From contig NC_134025.1 of assembly GCF_964204645.1 (NCBI RefSeq), positions 27,498,001 through 27,558,000 on the forward strand: a DNA stretch of 60,000 nucleotides, read 5' to 3'. This DNA is from Tubulanus polymorphus. Its lineage: Eukaryota > Nemertea > Palaeonemertea > Tubulaniformes > Tubulanidae. A program made the translations under genes and the position numbers. This document shows positions 35,701 to 51,655 of the stretch, in pieces. The notes beneath the pieces were generated by a model. That model searched no databases and was not told the DNA's origin. It saw only the letters and a program-made list of their open reading frames with translations. The number at the start of each line of letters is the position of its first letter. Position 1 is the first letter of the stretch.

Positions 35701-38700
35701 CTGTTGAAGCATATCCTACCGTATCTTTCAGATACAACTTTCATGGATAAACTACAGGTTCGCTCATTAAGCTTCTACTGGAAAATTTGTCCTTTAAGTT
35801 TGTATTCTATTTCATTATTCTGTTTTACAGGACACGCTGTTTCAGGATATTTTGCTACCGATAATCAAGCTGGCCTCATCTTGTAGTATAAGTTTTCCGA
35901 GTGGCGGACACGGTCGTTACATCATCTGTCTGAAGTATATCGACGTGTTATACATGGTCAGTCTACGGATCGGATTTGAGATGACACGCGAACATATGAC
36001 TCCAATCATACAGCGATTCTTCTCTTCATTCGACAGAGTTTATAACCCTAAAATCAACCTGAATGAGGAATCATCTCCAGGAGCGATCCCGACTAATAAA
36101 GGTTCGCTTATTTTGTTGGCACTTGAGAACTACTTCGGCATTACTGATTCTAATGGCTATTCGCATCGTATTTTGTACAGATTTAAAGTTGAAAATCCCT
36201 GAGGTCGTTGATGACAGCATGTTTTGCGAAATCAAGATGGATGATACGACTCAGGAGTATAAAATCGGCACACCAGTTCGCGTTGATCAACTATCGTGGA
36301 GATACAGTCTATCTCCACCTACAAATGAAGATAGAGTCACAGGTTCGCGCTTTTATACACTGAATTATTTCGGATACATATGAATAAAACCTGAAAGTAA
36401 ACATATTTGCTTTTTCAGATCTGGATGAAGAATCAAACGAAGTTCAGTCGACGGCGGAGAAAATTCAGGAAGAATTGAAGGAAGCATTCACACCAGAACT
36501 AGCTCATATGGCTTATATTCCATTTTGTCGTGTAGCGGGAGGGTAGGCCTATGTCGTTGTTTATTCAGTGATTCACACAATGCGATTATTATCATGTCTG
36601 AATAACGCATATCTGACAATGATTTCAGGATTCATATGGAACAGAGTTTACATAATGATGACCTCATTCGTAAACTTTGTGCTAATTATGACGATGCCCT
36701 GGCGAAACAACAACCTTGGACTTCTGGTACACAAACAAGTCAGTATCTCGAATATGAGAGGACCCTTTGTTGTTTAAGGCTTCTGAATTTTTGCTGATTA
36801 AATTGAAGAATGTTAAATTATGTATTTCATTCTATGTTTATAGACCTAGACATACCATTGTCCCCTGATGATGAATTAACAGTAAGTGGCAGTTTTGGAC
36901 GCAATGTTTCAATGGAAGGAAATAAAATAGTTTTACAAGAATCCGATGAGGAATATGAAACAGATGCCAAAACGCGGGGAAAAGTCTTTGATTTCCCTAC
37001 CATCAACCCTGAAAAATTGAAGAGGTATGGATTGAAAAATTATTTGGATTAAATATGTTGATTCTACAGTATTTTACGGTTTGATTCAAAATTTTTTCCA
37101 GCCCCGAAATGGAAAACAATAAGCAACGCCATTTGAAAGGAAACTGGCTTGCTTACTGGGAACATGAATTAGGTATTCTTTTCTAAATATCCCCATTATT
37201 CTACTTATTCTACTGCACATGAATACAGTAAGCATTTACTTGCAGGTTTAAGTGAAAAAGGTAGCACTTTCAACTTCAAACAAATAAAGCTACAGACATA
37301 CGTAGGTTAGTTCAAGAATATTGCATTGTGTAGATTATCTGGTTACATTGATGAAACATTTTGATAAAATTGGTAATTTTCTGATGCATTTTTAGGTCAT
37401 ACCAATAGCGTACGATCGTTATATGTGATGGATAATGAAAACTCATTCATATCTGCGAGTAAAGATAAAACTGTAAAACTCTGGTCGATCCGGAATCAGG
37501 GTGATGGGTCATGTCGGTAGGTCAATTATTCCTCTGATATTGAAACGATGGGAATATGAACGTATATTCGCACAGTGATTTCAATATTTATTGCCGTGTT
37601 TTAGGGCTGCTCCACAGTGGACTTACAGGAAACACCGAAAATCAGTTTTTGCTGTGACATTTTTAGAATCGAAGAGGCTTGTCGTGTCCTGCGACAGTGT
37701 TGTTCATGTAAATATTCTCGTATGGGATCGTACTGAAATTTCTCCGAATTCTTGTTTAAAGCGATAGCTGTTTGTTGTTTTCAGATTTGGGATCCTTTTG
37801 TGTGTAGCACTATCAAAGAATTTGAAGGTAACCGAGAACCGCCGGTGACAGTTTTGACTCCAATGCCTTCACCATCTACCAGTCTAATAACTGCTACTAC
37901 CGACTCTACTCTGCGGTAGGTTAAATCCATCTATTTCAATATGTGTTTGCCTATTTTGATAATTTCTAAGCCCCCTCAATAGTTTTGCATAAAGTTTGAG
38001 AAACGATTCAATTTCGATTAATTTTACAGATTTCTGGATGTAAGACTAGCTAAGTATGCGCATGAGTATAAATGTACTACAGGACCAGCTGGTCTGATAC
38101 GTTGTGTAACGGTTAGTCCTAATTGTAACTGGGTTGCTATCGGTTACTCATCTGGTATCATCTCAATTCTGGATGTACGAACTGGTTTATTACTCGGAAC
38201 CTGGAAAGGACACGAGGGGGAAATTTTGCAGGTAATTCTTGGTTTCTTGTTTTGATGTTTAAGATTTTATATTTCTGAAAAATCACCAGATTGATGGTAA
38301 ATGCATTGTGTTATTCAGATTAAAGCCAGCACTAATAACAGTTTTGTGAGTTCTTCCTTTGATCAGACAATGAATTTGTGGAGCACCGATGATGGAAAAT
38401 TAACTGGATCTTTAAAAGGTTTGTTTTGAAAATATTTCCAACATACAAGTGTTAATTGCTACAACTTCGAGCTCTACGATATTTTTCTATTATTTTAAGG
38501 TCACACGGAACCTGTGCACTGTTTTAGTTTCTATAAGAGTGAAATTATATCTGCCACGACTGCTAATCGAGTTGGAGTGCATACTAGTCTGGATCATTTG
38601 GTGAGTCTATTTACTAAAGTCAGTAGAATCTTGTATGAAAGACCTGGTTTAATGTTACATTTATTTATTTTCAGGCATCGTTCTCCAGTACAAAACTACG

Positions 38701-38803
38701 GTCAGATACATTCCGTGGTGTGCTAACGACTATGGCAGTTCTTCCGTTGAATCGTTTGCTGTTATTGGGTGCTGACAATGGATCAATACGGTTACTCTGC
38801 TAG
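29777..38803 (+). CDS. WDR81: WD repeat-containing protein 81 (kinase-like, BEACH and WD40 domains)
   Basis: Works with WDR91 on endosomes, restraining PI3K complexes during early-to-late conversion. Exons: 29777-29884, 30252-30439, 30525-30681, 30891-32054, 32135-32317, 32508-32567, 32647-32690, 32769-32907, 33372-33553, 33639-34873, 35058-35363, 35495-35757, 35831-36101, 36181-36342, 36419-36542, 36629-36738, 36844-37024, 37102-37172, 37246-37305, 37396-37516, 37605-37707, 37785-37915, 38030-38231, 38319-38418, 38500-38600, 38675-38803. The product is 1964 residues (human 1941). N-terminal module, then BEACH domain (about 335-610) with [42 protein letters not shown] and [17 protein letters not shown]; acidic middle; WD40 repeats from about 1650 with [13 protein letters not shown] at the end. 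All junctions preserve frame. Introns 12-14 share a GTTCGC donor. Confidence 0.96.
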
Positions 38804-40400
38804 ATAAAGCACACACTGTTTAGAGATTGAATGGCAGCAATGATTAGTAGTTTAGGTTCATTTGTGACAGTTTTCTAGTCAAACTTAAATGATGAAATTG
38901 AAAATACGCGTTGAAATGAAGATGCTATCTCTTATTTGTAGTAGATTTATCTATTTATACTGTATCTATGTTTTATGTGATCATTACCTACTGTACATGT
39001 TTTAAGGTACAATAATATTTATTGATTAATGATAAGAAAATGAAGCTGTGTGTACTAGGCTTTGCATTTTGCATGTCCCTAATTCTAGTCTTGTATTCTA
39101 TTCAATGTACTTCAGAAATTCTGTAAGAAATCACAAGATACATAGAACATGAATCTTCAATTAGAAACCCAAAAAATTCTTTCTGTTTCGTTGAAGATAT
39201 TGTCTCCGATATTAGTATATTTTGAAATTATTTGAATGAAAATACTGTATAATATAGCCATTTTCTCCCCTCAAAATCAAAAGTGATCAAAGTATTTATG
39301 TAGAGATATATATTTTATGTAAATGAAGATAGTTGAATAGGTCTGCTATGAGACAGACTGTATGTTCTAGAATTGTAACCATGGCGAGATTTATGTTGTA
39401 ATTCAACAGGAAACACTATGTAAACATAAGAAATACTTTATGAACTTAATTTACTGAAACTATGAGATTATAGGTCAAAGTACTGGTATGGTCATTGTCC
39501 TTTGAGGTCAAACATGTTATTTATATGGGGTAAACTTGTGAATAAATTACTTGTGTATTAAAAATCTTCGTTCATATTATGGTTATGATGAGAGAATTAT
39601 AAGCAGATATTTCTGAATAATCGAAAAGAAGAAATCCATGTGATAAAGGCACCATATATTTAACGCAAGTAGTAATTCGGATTGATTTGAAAATATTTAT
39701 TAATACACAATATAAGGTAGAAATAACAACAGAATCAGTCAAAAATCATCTGACTAATGGAGGGAATTCACTAACACTTAAAAGAGAGTTACAACATCAG
39801 GAAGACACGATGATAAAGATTATATACATGTACATTTACTATAGTTAGAAACAGTTATTCTAACTAGTTGATTTGCACTCTGATGGTTTACTTCTTAAAA
39901 ACATTTCCGACATCAAGAGAAATATCACAGTCATTGTAATATGGTGTAAAAGCCATCTATACATATTACTTTAACTTCCTAAAATTGAAATGATTAATTT
40001 CCAGGACCCAGTTATGCAGCTGTACTAATTCATTAGTCAAGCGTTAGAACTGCGTTCAATGAGTAAATTTCAAGATTTGGCACATGATAGAAACATATAT
40101 CATTTACTCTATAATAATCAAAATCAATTTGCCCTATCATATTCAATATTGAGTAGTATTGTAAAAGACATAATGTAAAAGACATAATTTAAGCTTAAAT
40201 ATGAAGGCACTAATAACTTAAACCATAAACTATAAATTCACAACATTTTGCACTGTGGGGCCGACTGACTGCATGACTATTCTTTAGACAAAACACTGTC
40301 CACTTTCATATACATGTACACTGTACACTAATAGTATATACCCTGCAGAACTGATTTGTACACTACTTGTAAGACAAACAATTCTATGTACAATATTGTT
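38804..40400. other. WDR81 3' UTR and convergent spacer to ANKEF1
   Basis: AT-rich sequence without an open frame of note. An AATAAA at 39541-39546 could end WDR81 transcripts. A small direct repeat of GTAAAAGACATAAT lies near 40160. Nothing else was recognised. Confidence 0.5.
39541..39546 (+). terminator. Likely WDR81 polyadenylation signal
   Basis: AATAAA 738 bp after the WDR81 stop, in a region without other genes on that strand. Confidence 0.4.
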
Positions 40401-45412
<5,012 letters not shown>

Positions 45413-45431
45413 TTTGTCTGACTTTGTATCC

Positions 45432-46129
45432 CTACAAAAATATTGTATACTAATGGTAGTGATGGTAATAAAATTGATTGCCATTTAATAAATGATTTAG
45501 CAAAACATAAATACGTTTGGCATTGTTTGGAGGCCAAGGTTTTTATCTTATAATTCCCCTGTCTCAAAATATGGAAATATTTCTAAAACTTTCAAAAAAT
45601 CTTCTCTCTCACCTTGCATTCAATCAAACATATTCAATTCGAGGTTGATCACCGTTTATATTGCAAAAGGTACACTACTACTGGTGTTAGCGCACTTGTC
45701 CTCCATATTGTTTACATTTGTCATGACAACCAATTAAGATCGAATCCAATTAAAACATAATTAAGAGATTTCACATTTATCTATTTCTACACAATTTCTT
45801 AAAGAAACTCCTTTATGAATTATATCTCTCATACTCATACAACATCTATTTGTTCCTCTTAGAATTTTAGCTAATTACCTTTTAACTGATAATCCTATAG
45901 AGGGCAGCACTAAACGAGTAAACTGTCAAACAACAAACCCTTCATTTTTTATGAATGATTACTTTTATTATGAAAACATTTCATATACATTTACAACATA
46001 CACTATTTACAAAGTCATTATATTTAACAGAATATATGCAATTATATTGCAGATTTCCACTGATTTCTATCTAATACACAGATTTCTAACTAAAGATAGA
46101 GAGGTACAGGTAGACTGCACTACTGAGAA
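45432..46129. other. Spacer between ANKEF1 and the small downstream gene
   Basis: Probably holds the ANKEF1 first non-coding exon and promoter, plus the 3' UTR of the 102-residue gene. CTATAGAGGGCAGCACTA near 45896 looks like the tip of a short repeat. No gene is seen. Confidence 0.4.
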
Positions 46130-46756
46130 TCACATAGCTTTAACTTTTTCTGCAAATTGTTCAATGTGTTTTGCAACTTCTTTCTGAATGTCAGCTGGTG
46201 AAGCCTTCGGATGAGCTTTGAGATATTCAACGATACCCATTATACATTGAGTCTGAAATAATGACAAAAAAAACAAAATATAATTTAAATCGGTAGTGTA
46301 TGCATGCCACTAATTTAGATATAATTCAGGCTAAAAAATGAAATTACCCGATAAGTCTCTAAAGTCCGTTCTCCAGATAAACGTTGCCAAATTTCTGTGC
46401 CGACCTTCAACGAAGTTAATCCTTCTAGAATTGGTTTTCCAGCATCTCCACCTTTCAGCCATGCTAGCAGAGCAATCTACAAATAAAAGAACCAAACAAA
46501 TGATACAGCCAAGTTTCTCATCGAAAGGAATACCTCTCTGTGCCCAACAACAAGACGAGGAGAGGGGCCAGTTAAAAAAAAGTTTTTGACAGAAGAAAGA
46601 ACATGAAGAAAGAAAAAATTATTTTTGATTCGAGCCAATTAAGATTTCAAGATATGAAATGTCAAACTAACAGATTCAATGTTGACTCAAAATATCTACC
46701 TGTTGCAATAAGTCATTATTACTCAATTTTGAACTGGAATCGAAGAGAAAATCCAT
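46130..46756 (-). CDS. Small conserved-looking protein of 102 residues, not recognised
   Basis: Three exons on the minus strand, 46756-46700, 46476-46348 and 46252-46130, all joined in phase 0 with clean GT-AG sites. The protein is soluble and mostly helical, with no signal peptide or membrane segment. Features: SNNDLLQQIALLAWLKGGD near the start, GTEIWQRLSGERTLETYR in the middle and a Lys/Glu-rich C-terminal helix. It is transcribed divergently from ZNRD2, 684 bp away. The exon structure, even codon use and small ordered core make a real gene likely. I do not assign a function. Confidence 0.75.
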
Positions 46757-47439
46757 TTTATTAAGATTCTTGGGATTTTTGACAGGTCAATCTCGATACA
46801 CAATGTTTGGATGTGTTTTGGCTCCAAATACGCAATGTTAGTGTAGCGTGTTGAATTGAATTGAGTTTGTTGAAAAATTGCACGAAGTGTCTCGCCATCT
46901 GTATCCTGGATCGAATAAAACGTGTCGATCATCGGCTTTGGATATACATTTCATATATTTTAAGGTATCAATGATGAGATAAGCTGATTGATCGCTTGGA
47001 TTTATTTAATTTTAACCTGACAACGATTCAAAGAAGAGAGTTCAAAAAATAAAAGCTATTCAATTTCAATTCAATCATCATTTTATCTTTTTCACATATC
47101 AGAAAATGAAAATAAAAGCATGATGCCAGTATGAAGACAGCGCAAATTCTGTGAATGAGCCAAATTTTTGCTTTTTTTGGATTGAATAGTTGTGTTCACG
47201 TTGTCGGCCTCCGTCTTGGCTTCAGTCCTGACTCCTCTAGTACTCCTGGCCAGATTTATAAGACACCGCAATGTGACTGGATTAACAGATTATCATTTTT
47301 ACAGTACCAACCACTATGATCCAAGTCCCTGTGAGCCGGTCCAACTTTGTTAGTTTGATATGATGTGTCAGTCCATGGATTATCTCTCTTTAATTCTTGT
47401 GTCATCATTGGTCGCTATTTTATTCATTAAGGTTAAAAA
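46757..47439. promoter_or_regulatory. Divergent spacer between the 102-residue gene (-) and ZNRD2 (+)
   Basis: A 683-bp head-to-head interval that must contain both promoters. No recognisable core element or CpG-rich patch stands out. Confidence 0.4.
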
Positions 47440-48298
47440 ATGACTGATGAAGACTATGATTGGCAACCTCCGACCACAGCTGAATTAAAAGTGATACAAG
47501 CTCGAAGGGAACGATCTGATAAAATCAGTCAACTGATGGGTGATTATCTTCTTAAAGGCTATAAAATGCTGGGCACGTCTTGTGCAGAATGTTCGGTATG
47601 TAAATATTAATTGACCTTTTCAAGGTTATCTTTGGAACTAACAGGATAAAGAATGACCTGAGTGACTACTAATTAGTTATATTTCAAACTTACAAAGCTT
47701 TGGAAAGTATTACGTGTATTATTATTTTAATTTTAGACTATTTTAATGAGAGATCGACAAGGTGTAGATTACTGTATAGCTTGCAATGAATTGGATTCTG
47801 ATGTAAATAAGGACAATCCTGGTAAGTGTAAGGCCTACATCAGTTATTGATTTCTCAGCCGAAAATTTCTATTCAAATAGATAGGATTTGTAATCAGTAT
47901 TCTTTGTGTAATTTATAGCAGTCAATCCTGCAGCTGCTTTATCACAAACCAGAGAACAACAACAACGCTCATCATCGAACCCTGTATTCAACGATGATGT
48001 TCTTCCTTCAACATCTACAGTTGTTAATCATCCTCCGGTCACCACTAATGTTCAATTACCGAGACAACCTCTGAGTCGCCGTGAACCTGTTCGATCTAAT
48101 GAATCGTCATCCCAGGTTCAGTCCTCTTTACAAGCGGTGGAAGAGAAACTTCACTGGGCGACTGAAGAGTTAAAACATTCGACCTCGATAGAATCGAGTA
48201 TACAACTTTGTAATTTGATAAGAACATCTGCCGAGACGATAACATCACTGAAACAGATGCAACGATCAACATCATTCAATGCTGCAGAACAAGAATAA
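47440..48298 (+). CDS. ZNRD2: Zinc ribbon domain-containing protein 2 (SSSCA1/p27 family)
   Basis: Three exons, 47440-47595, 47737-47821 and 47919-48298, give 206 residues (human 199). The N-terminal ...SQLMGDYLLKGYKMLGTSCAECSTILMRD... segment carries a zinc ribbon of the form C48-x2-C51 ... C65-x2-C68. A Ser/Pro-rich linker follows, then a C-terminal helix (LHWATEELKHS, SIQLCNLI) characteristic of the family. In human the protein is an autoantigen, reported around the centromere and as a tankyrase partner. The stop codon lies only about 8-11 bp before the left breakpoint of the GPCR tandem duplication. Confidence 0.93.
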
Positions 48299-48696
48299 AG
48301 GTAGCAATTACTGTTTAAAAACTTATCTTCAAGCTTCCTCCTATCGACATATCAATATCTGACTTCAAGCCATGAATGCACACATCTTTATTTATTACCG
48401 GTATTCATACTGTTCTGTAATCATCAAATTAAGTTACATTCATATTTTGTGCAAAATGTTAAATTTTCATATTCGTGAATTGAATTAGATTTCTGAAGAT
48501 CAATATTTATTTGTTGTCAACAAACGTTTCTATTATCATCTCTTTACAGATGAAAAGATAATGGATTAGATTATCTCTATATGGATATTTCTTTCAAGTT
48601 AGATTTGTTTTTCAATACATGACGATTCACTTAATTCGATTAACTCTCCGACAATAACAGTATAGTTGGTAGACTCCAATTTGATTATCAGAAATC

Positions 48697-49662
48697 ATGA
48701 ATTTTACTCAGATGCAAATTGGTCGAACTTATAACAGTTATATCGTCATCATGTCGGTGGCCAACAAGTCTGGTAGCTACCGTACGCTGTCAGTGGTCAT
48801 TCAACTTATCTTGTTTCTGTTAGGAGCCTTCGGAAATTCAGCTACATCCATAGTGATGATAAGCCGCAGATTTCGGAGTTTATCTTATGCTAACTATCTC
48901 ATCGTTTTGTCTGTCACTGATGCCATGTACTGCATCAACATTGCTTTGATGCCCGTGGTACAGTTTGTTCTCTTGCACATAAACATCAACCCTATCTTTT
49001 TGATGAAATCACTGATCAGTTGTCAAATCTACGAGTTTATAATGGAGCTTGCAGCCTGTAATAGTTCCTGGTTGATAGTAGCAGTATCTCTAGAACGTGC
49101 AGCAGTCGTGCTCTTCCCGTTTACATCTCGTTTGATATGTACACCTACATTTTCAAGATGTGCTATATTTATAATAAGTGGTGTGAATACACTAACCTTA
49201 TATCTTCTGCCTACTTTAGAGATACATTTTCCCAACCAGTCTTTCGGATGTTACTACAAATTATTCGATCAAATAACATTTTTCACAACATTTGTCATCT
49301 ATGTTTATTTTCTACCTTTGTCTTTGATTCTTGCTTCGAATGCTGGTATAATATATCGGTTATTCAGGGGCTCGAAAATGATTTCGTCAGATAAGAAAAC
49401 TACGAAATCAAAACGCACAACGATAATGCTCGTAACCGTTTCACTTGTATTTGCTACATGCACGCTACCATCGTCTATTACTGCATTCTTACCTATCTCC
49501 ATGAAACTGAAAGATTCCCTTTATGATGTATTCACTCAGTTTCAATTGTGTAACTACGTCATTAACTTCTACATATATCTTTTACTGGGGCGAGAAATTC
49601 GTGAATATTTCTGTACAAAAATCTGCAGAAATTCACGTCAGAAAGTTTCATTCACTCATTAA
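48697..49662 (+). CDS. Intronless class A orphan GPCR, tandem copy A
   Basis: 321 residues in one exon with seven hydrophobic helices. GAFGNSATS lies in TM1 and SVTDAM in TM2. CQIYEF at the top of TM3 pairs with SFGCYY in the second outer loop (probable disulfide). SLERAAVVLFPF replaces DRY, and NYVINFYIY stands in the NPxxY position. Asn-Phe-Thr at residue 2 is a likely glycosylation site. It differs from copy B (52048-53013) at about 12 residues, four of them in the first 13. An AATAAA is at 50038-50043. Ligand unknown. Confidence 0.9.
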   Translation: MNFTQMQIGRTYNSYIVIMSVANKSGSYRTLSVVIQLILFLLGAFGNSATSIVMISRRFRSLSYANYLIVLSVTDAMYCINIALMPVVQFVLLHININPIFLMKSLISCQIYEFIMELAACNSSWLIVAVSLERAAVVLFPFTSRLICTPTFSRCAIFIISGVNTLTLYLLPTLEIHFPNQSFGCYYKLFDQITFFTTFVIYVYFLPLSLILASNAGIIYRLFRGSKMISSDKKTTKSKRTTIMLVTVSLVFATCTLPSSITAFLPISMKLKDSLYDVFTQFQLCNYVINFYIYLLLGREIREYFCTKICRNSRQKVSFTH

Positions 49663-50154
49663 GTTTATTATACCGTGAGTTATGGTAGTGGTCATCGTCA
49701 GAACATTCTTTATTTTACATAAACTTCTGTGCATCTCAAATACTTGTGGACAATGTTAACCTTTCAAACTTGACAATATAAGCTACGTAGTTAGAACTAG
49801 TCGTCTCCTGTTGTTCCTGTAAGTTATAGCAGAATGATACATTTTCATTATCGGTTGTCACAGTACTGTGAATTATATCACCTGTGTTAGCGCCAATCTT
49901 TAAAGGGGAAAAGAGGTTCAGAAATGATTGGTTACAGTATTTGGTACTAGCTGTTGAAAAACATTGTTTATATGGTTTCTGGTATGATTGTGATCAGGTA
50001 ATGATGTTGAAAAAATTGTAGTTGTGAGAGATGATCGAATAAATTGATACTAAAGTTTGGCATATTCCGAGCATATATTAGTTCTCTGTTCTATTTGTAG
50101 ATGGTAGCACCATCAGTTGCATAGCAGATTTTAGATATATATTTGAAATGATAA

Positions 50155-51525
50155 TGCAGCTATCAATGTGAACCCTGACCCCCCCTAGTTCAGACATTCG
50201 ACCCTAATTCGACACATACCATAAATCTTTCCGCTCAGGTTTCGACAGATTATCACTATTACCATAGATGACATTAGTCAGGTTTTCGTCACTTTTATAG
50301 AATAACCTCGTCAGGGCTTCGACAGCTTTCCACTAGACAGATTTCCTTAAGAAATACAATACGCCAGGTATTCGACACAATGTAGCATGTTTATTAATTT
50401 CATTTCTTTTATTAAAACTATAAAATCTTAACAAAACTTAACTCATTTTATAAGCCTTTTGAAACAGCAGTGACATGCTGCAGACATGATAGATGAAGCA
50501 ACGTCATGTTTCTTCCAAGATCAAACTTCATTGTAAAAGAAATACCAGTCAAGTGGCTGGTTTGGGCTTTAGGGGAACCATGTAATATTGTTTATCCAAA
50601 GTAAACATTCATTTTGACTAATAAGCTCCACATCCAAAAGATGTGTTTTATGAGGATTAAAATATGTATTAATTAATTATTACACAATTACGGTTCTTGC
50701 GTTTTTTTTGTATAACCCTGTTTATAATATGAATCTCAATGTTTAAAAAGACGAGGAAAGAGCGCGAATATAGGCTTGAATTGAATTGCATTTATAATCT
50801 CCACGTACCGGACCTGATGGCTGGTGGCTGGAACCGGACCGTTTTGCGGCCCGCGAAGATCTCACCGTTGTTCCGATATTAAAAAATCAACAATGCACCT
50901 TTAAAAACAATAATAATTAGACTTTATTAAGAATATTTTCTCGTTTCCATTGGGACGAAAACCTTCCTGAATCATGGAAAATAGTTGCCGACGGTGAGAC
51001 CACCATGAACATGGCCTATTCTTCAATCGGGGATTTTCACATTCGTTTAAATTTTATCGTAATAACAAGCTCCAAAGAGTTGAAATAGAACTTATGCTGT
51101 TTATTTTAATGAAGATTGAAGTGATAAATAATGCTAAGCTAACAATTAAATGTGACAACTTCTGTGAGAATTTCCCACGATATAGAGGCTCTGGCGACCT
51201 GACGTTTTAGTGAAGCGACATATCCGATCGGGAACGTAACAACGGAAGGTAAACTGACTATATGTCCTGTATGTTCAAACCGCATATCAAACCGCTTTTC
51301 GTCAGACTTTCAAAGTAGGTTTAGATTGGAATCCGCCAGACATTCGATGCTCAATGAATACATAATCGTCACGCATTCGATAGAGATACGACACCAATTT
51401 CTTTTGGGTTCGCCAGAGATTCGTTAATTACTAAAAAAGTCTTCGTTCAGGATCCACCAATTTTCACGTCGAAATCCTGGCGATGGATGAACTAGGGGGG
51501 GTCAGGGTTCACATTGATAGCTGCA
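50155..51525. mobile_element. Non-autonomous PIF/Harbinger-like DNA transposon with 38-bp perfect inverted repeats and TAA target duplication
   Basis: Both ends begin TGCAGCTATCAATG and remain identical for 38 bp (50155-50192, 51488-51525). TAA borders both sides (50152-50154, 51526-51528), while the duplicate unit shows a single TAA at the same place, near 53502. No open frame for a transposase is present in 1371 bp. Subterminal repeats of the type ATTCGAC / CAGACATTCGA recur near both ends. A 3-bp TWA duplication is typical of PIF/Harbinger; the family call rests on that alone. Confidence 0.85.
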
Positions 51526-51655
51526 TAAGAAGATTGAGTCCCTTAGTTTTTTAAAAATAGGCCTATTGAGAAGTTTTTCATGGAGTTTGTGAGGATTGCC
51601 AGTCTGATGTTAGTAAATCAGACTCATCGCTCAGAATCTTCTTCGCCACATAATT

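Larger units (their letters stand above)
48310..51655. repeat. Tandem duplication unit 1 (interrupted by a transposon)
   Basis: Unit 1 contains GPCR copy A and aligns almost base for base with unit 2 (51656-53634) once the insertion at 50155-51525 and one TAA are removed (about 1972 against 1979 bp). AATT occurs at both outer edges and at the junction (48306-48309, 51652-51655, 53631-53634), giving 4-bp microhomology. Confidence 0.93.
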
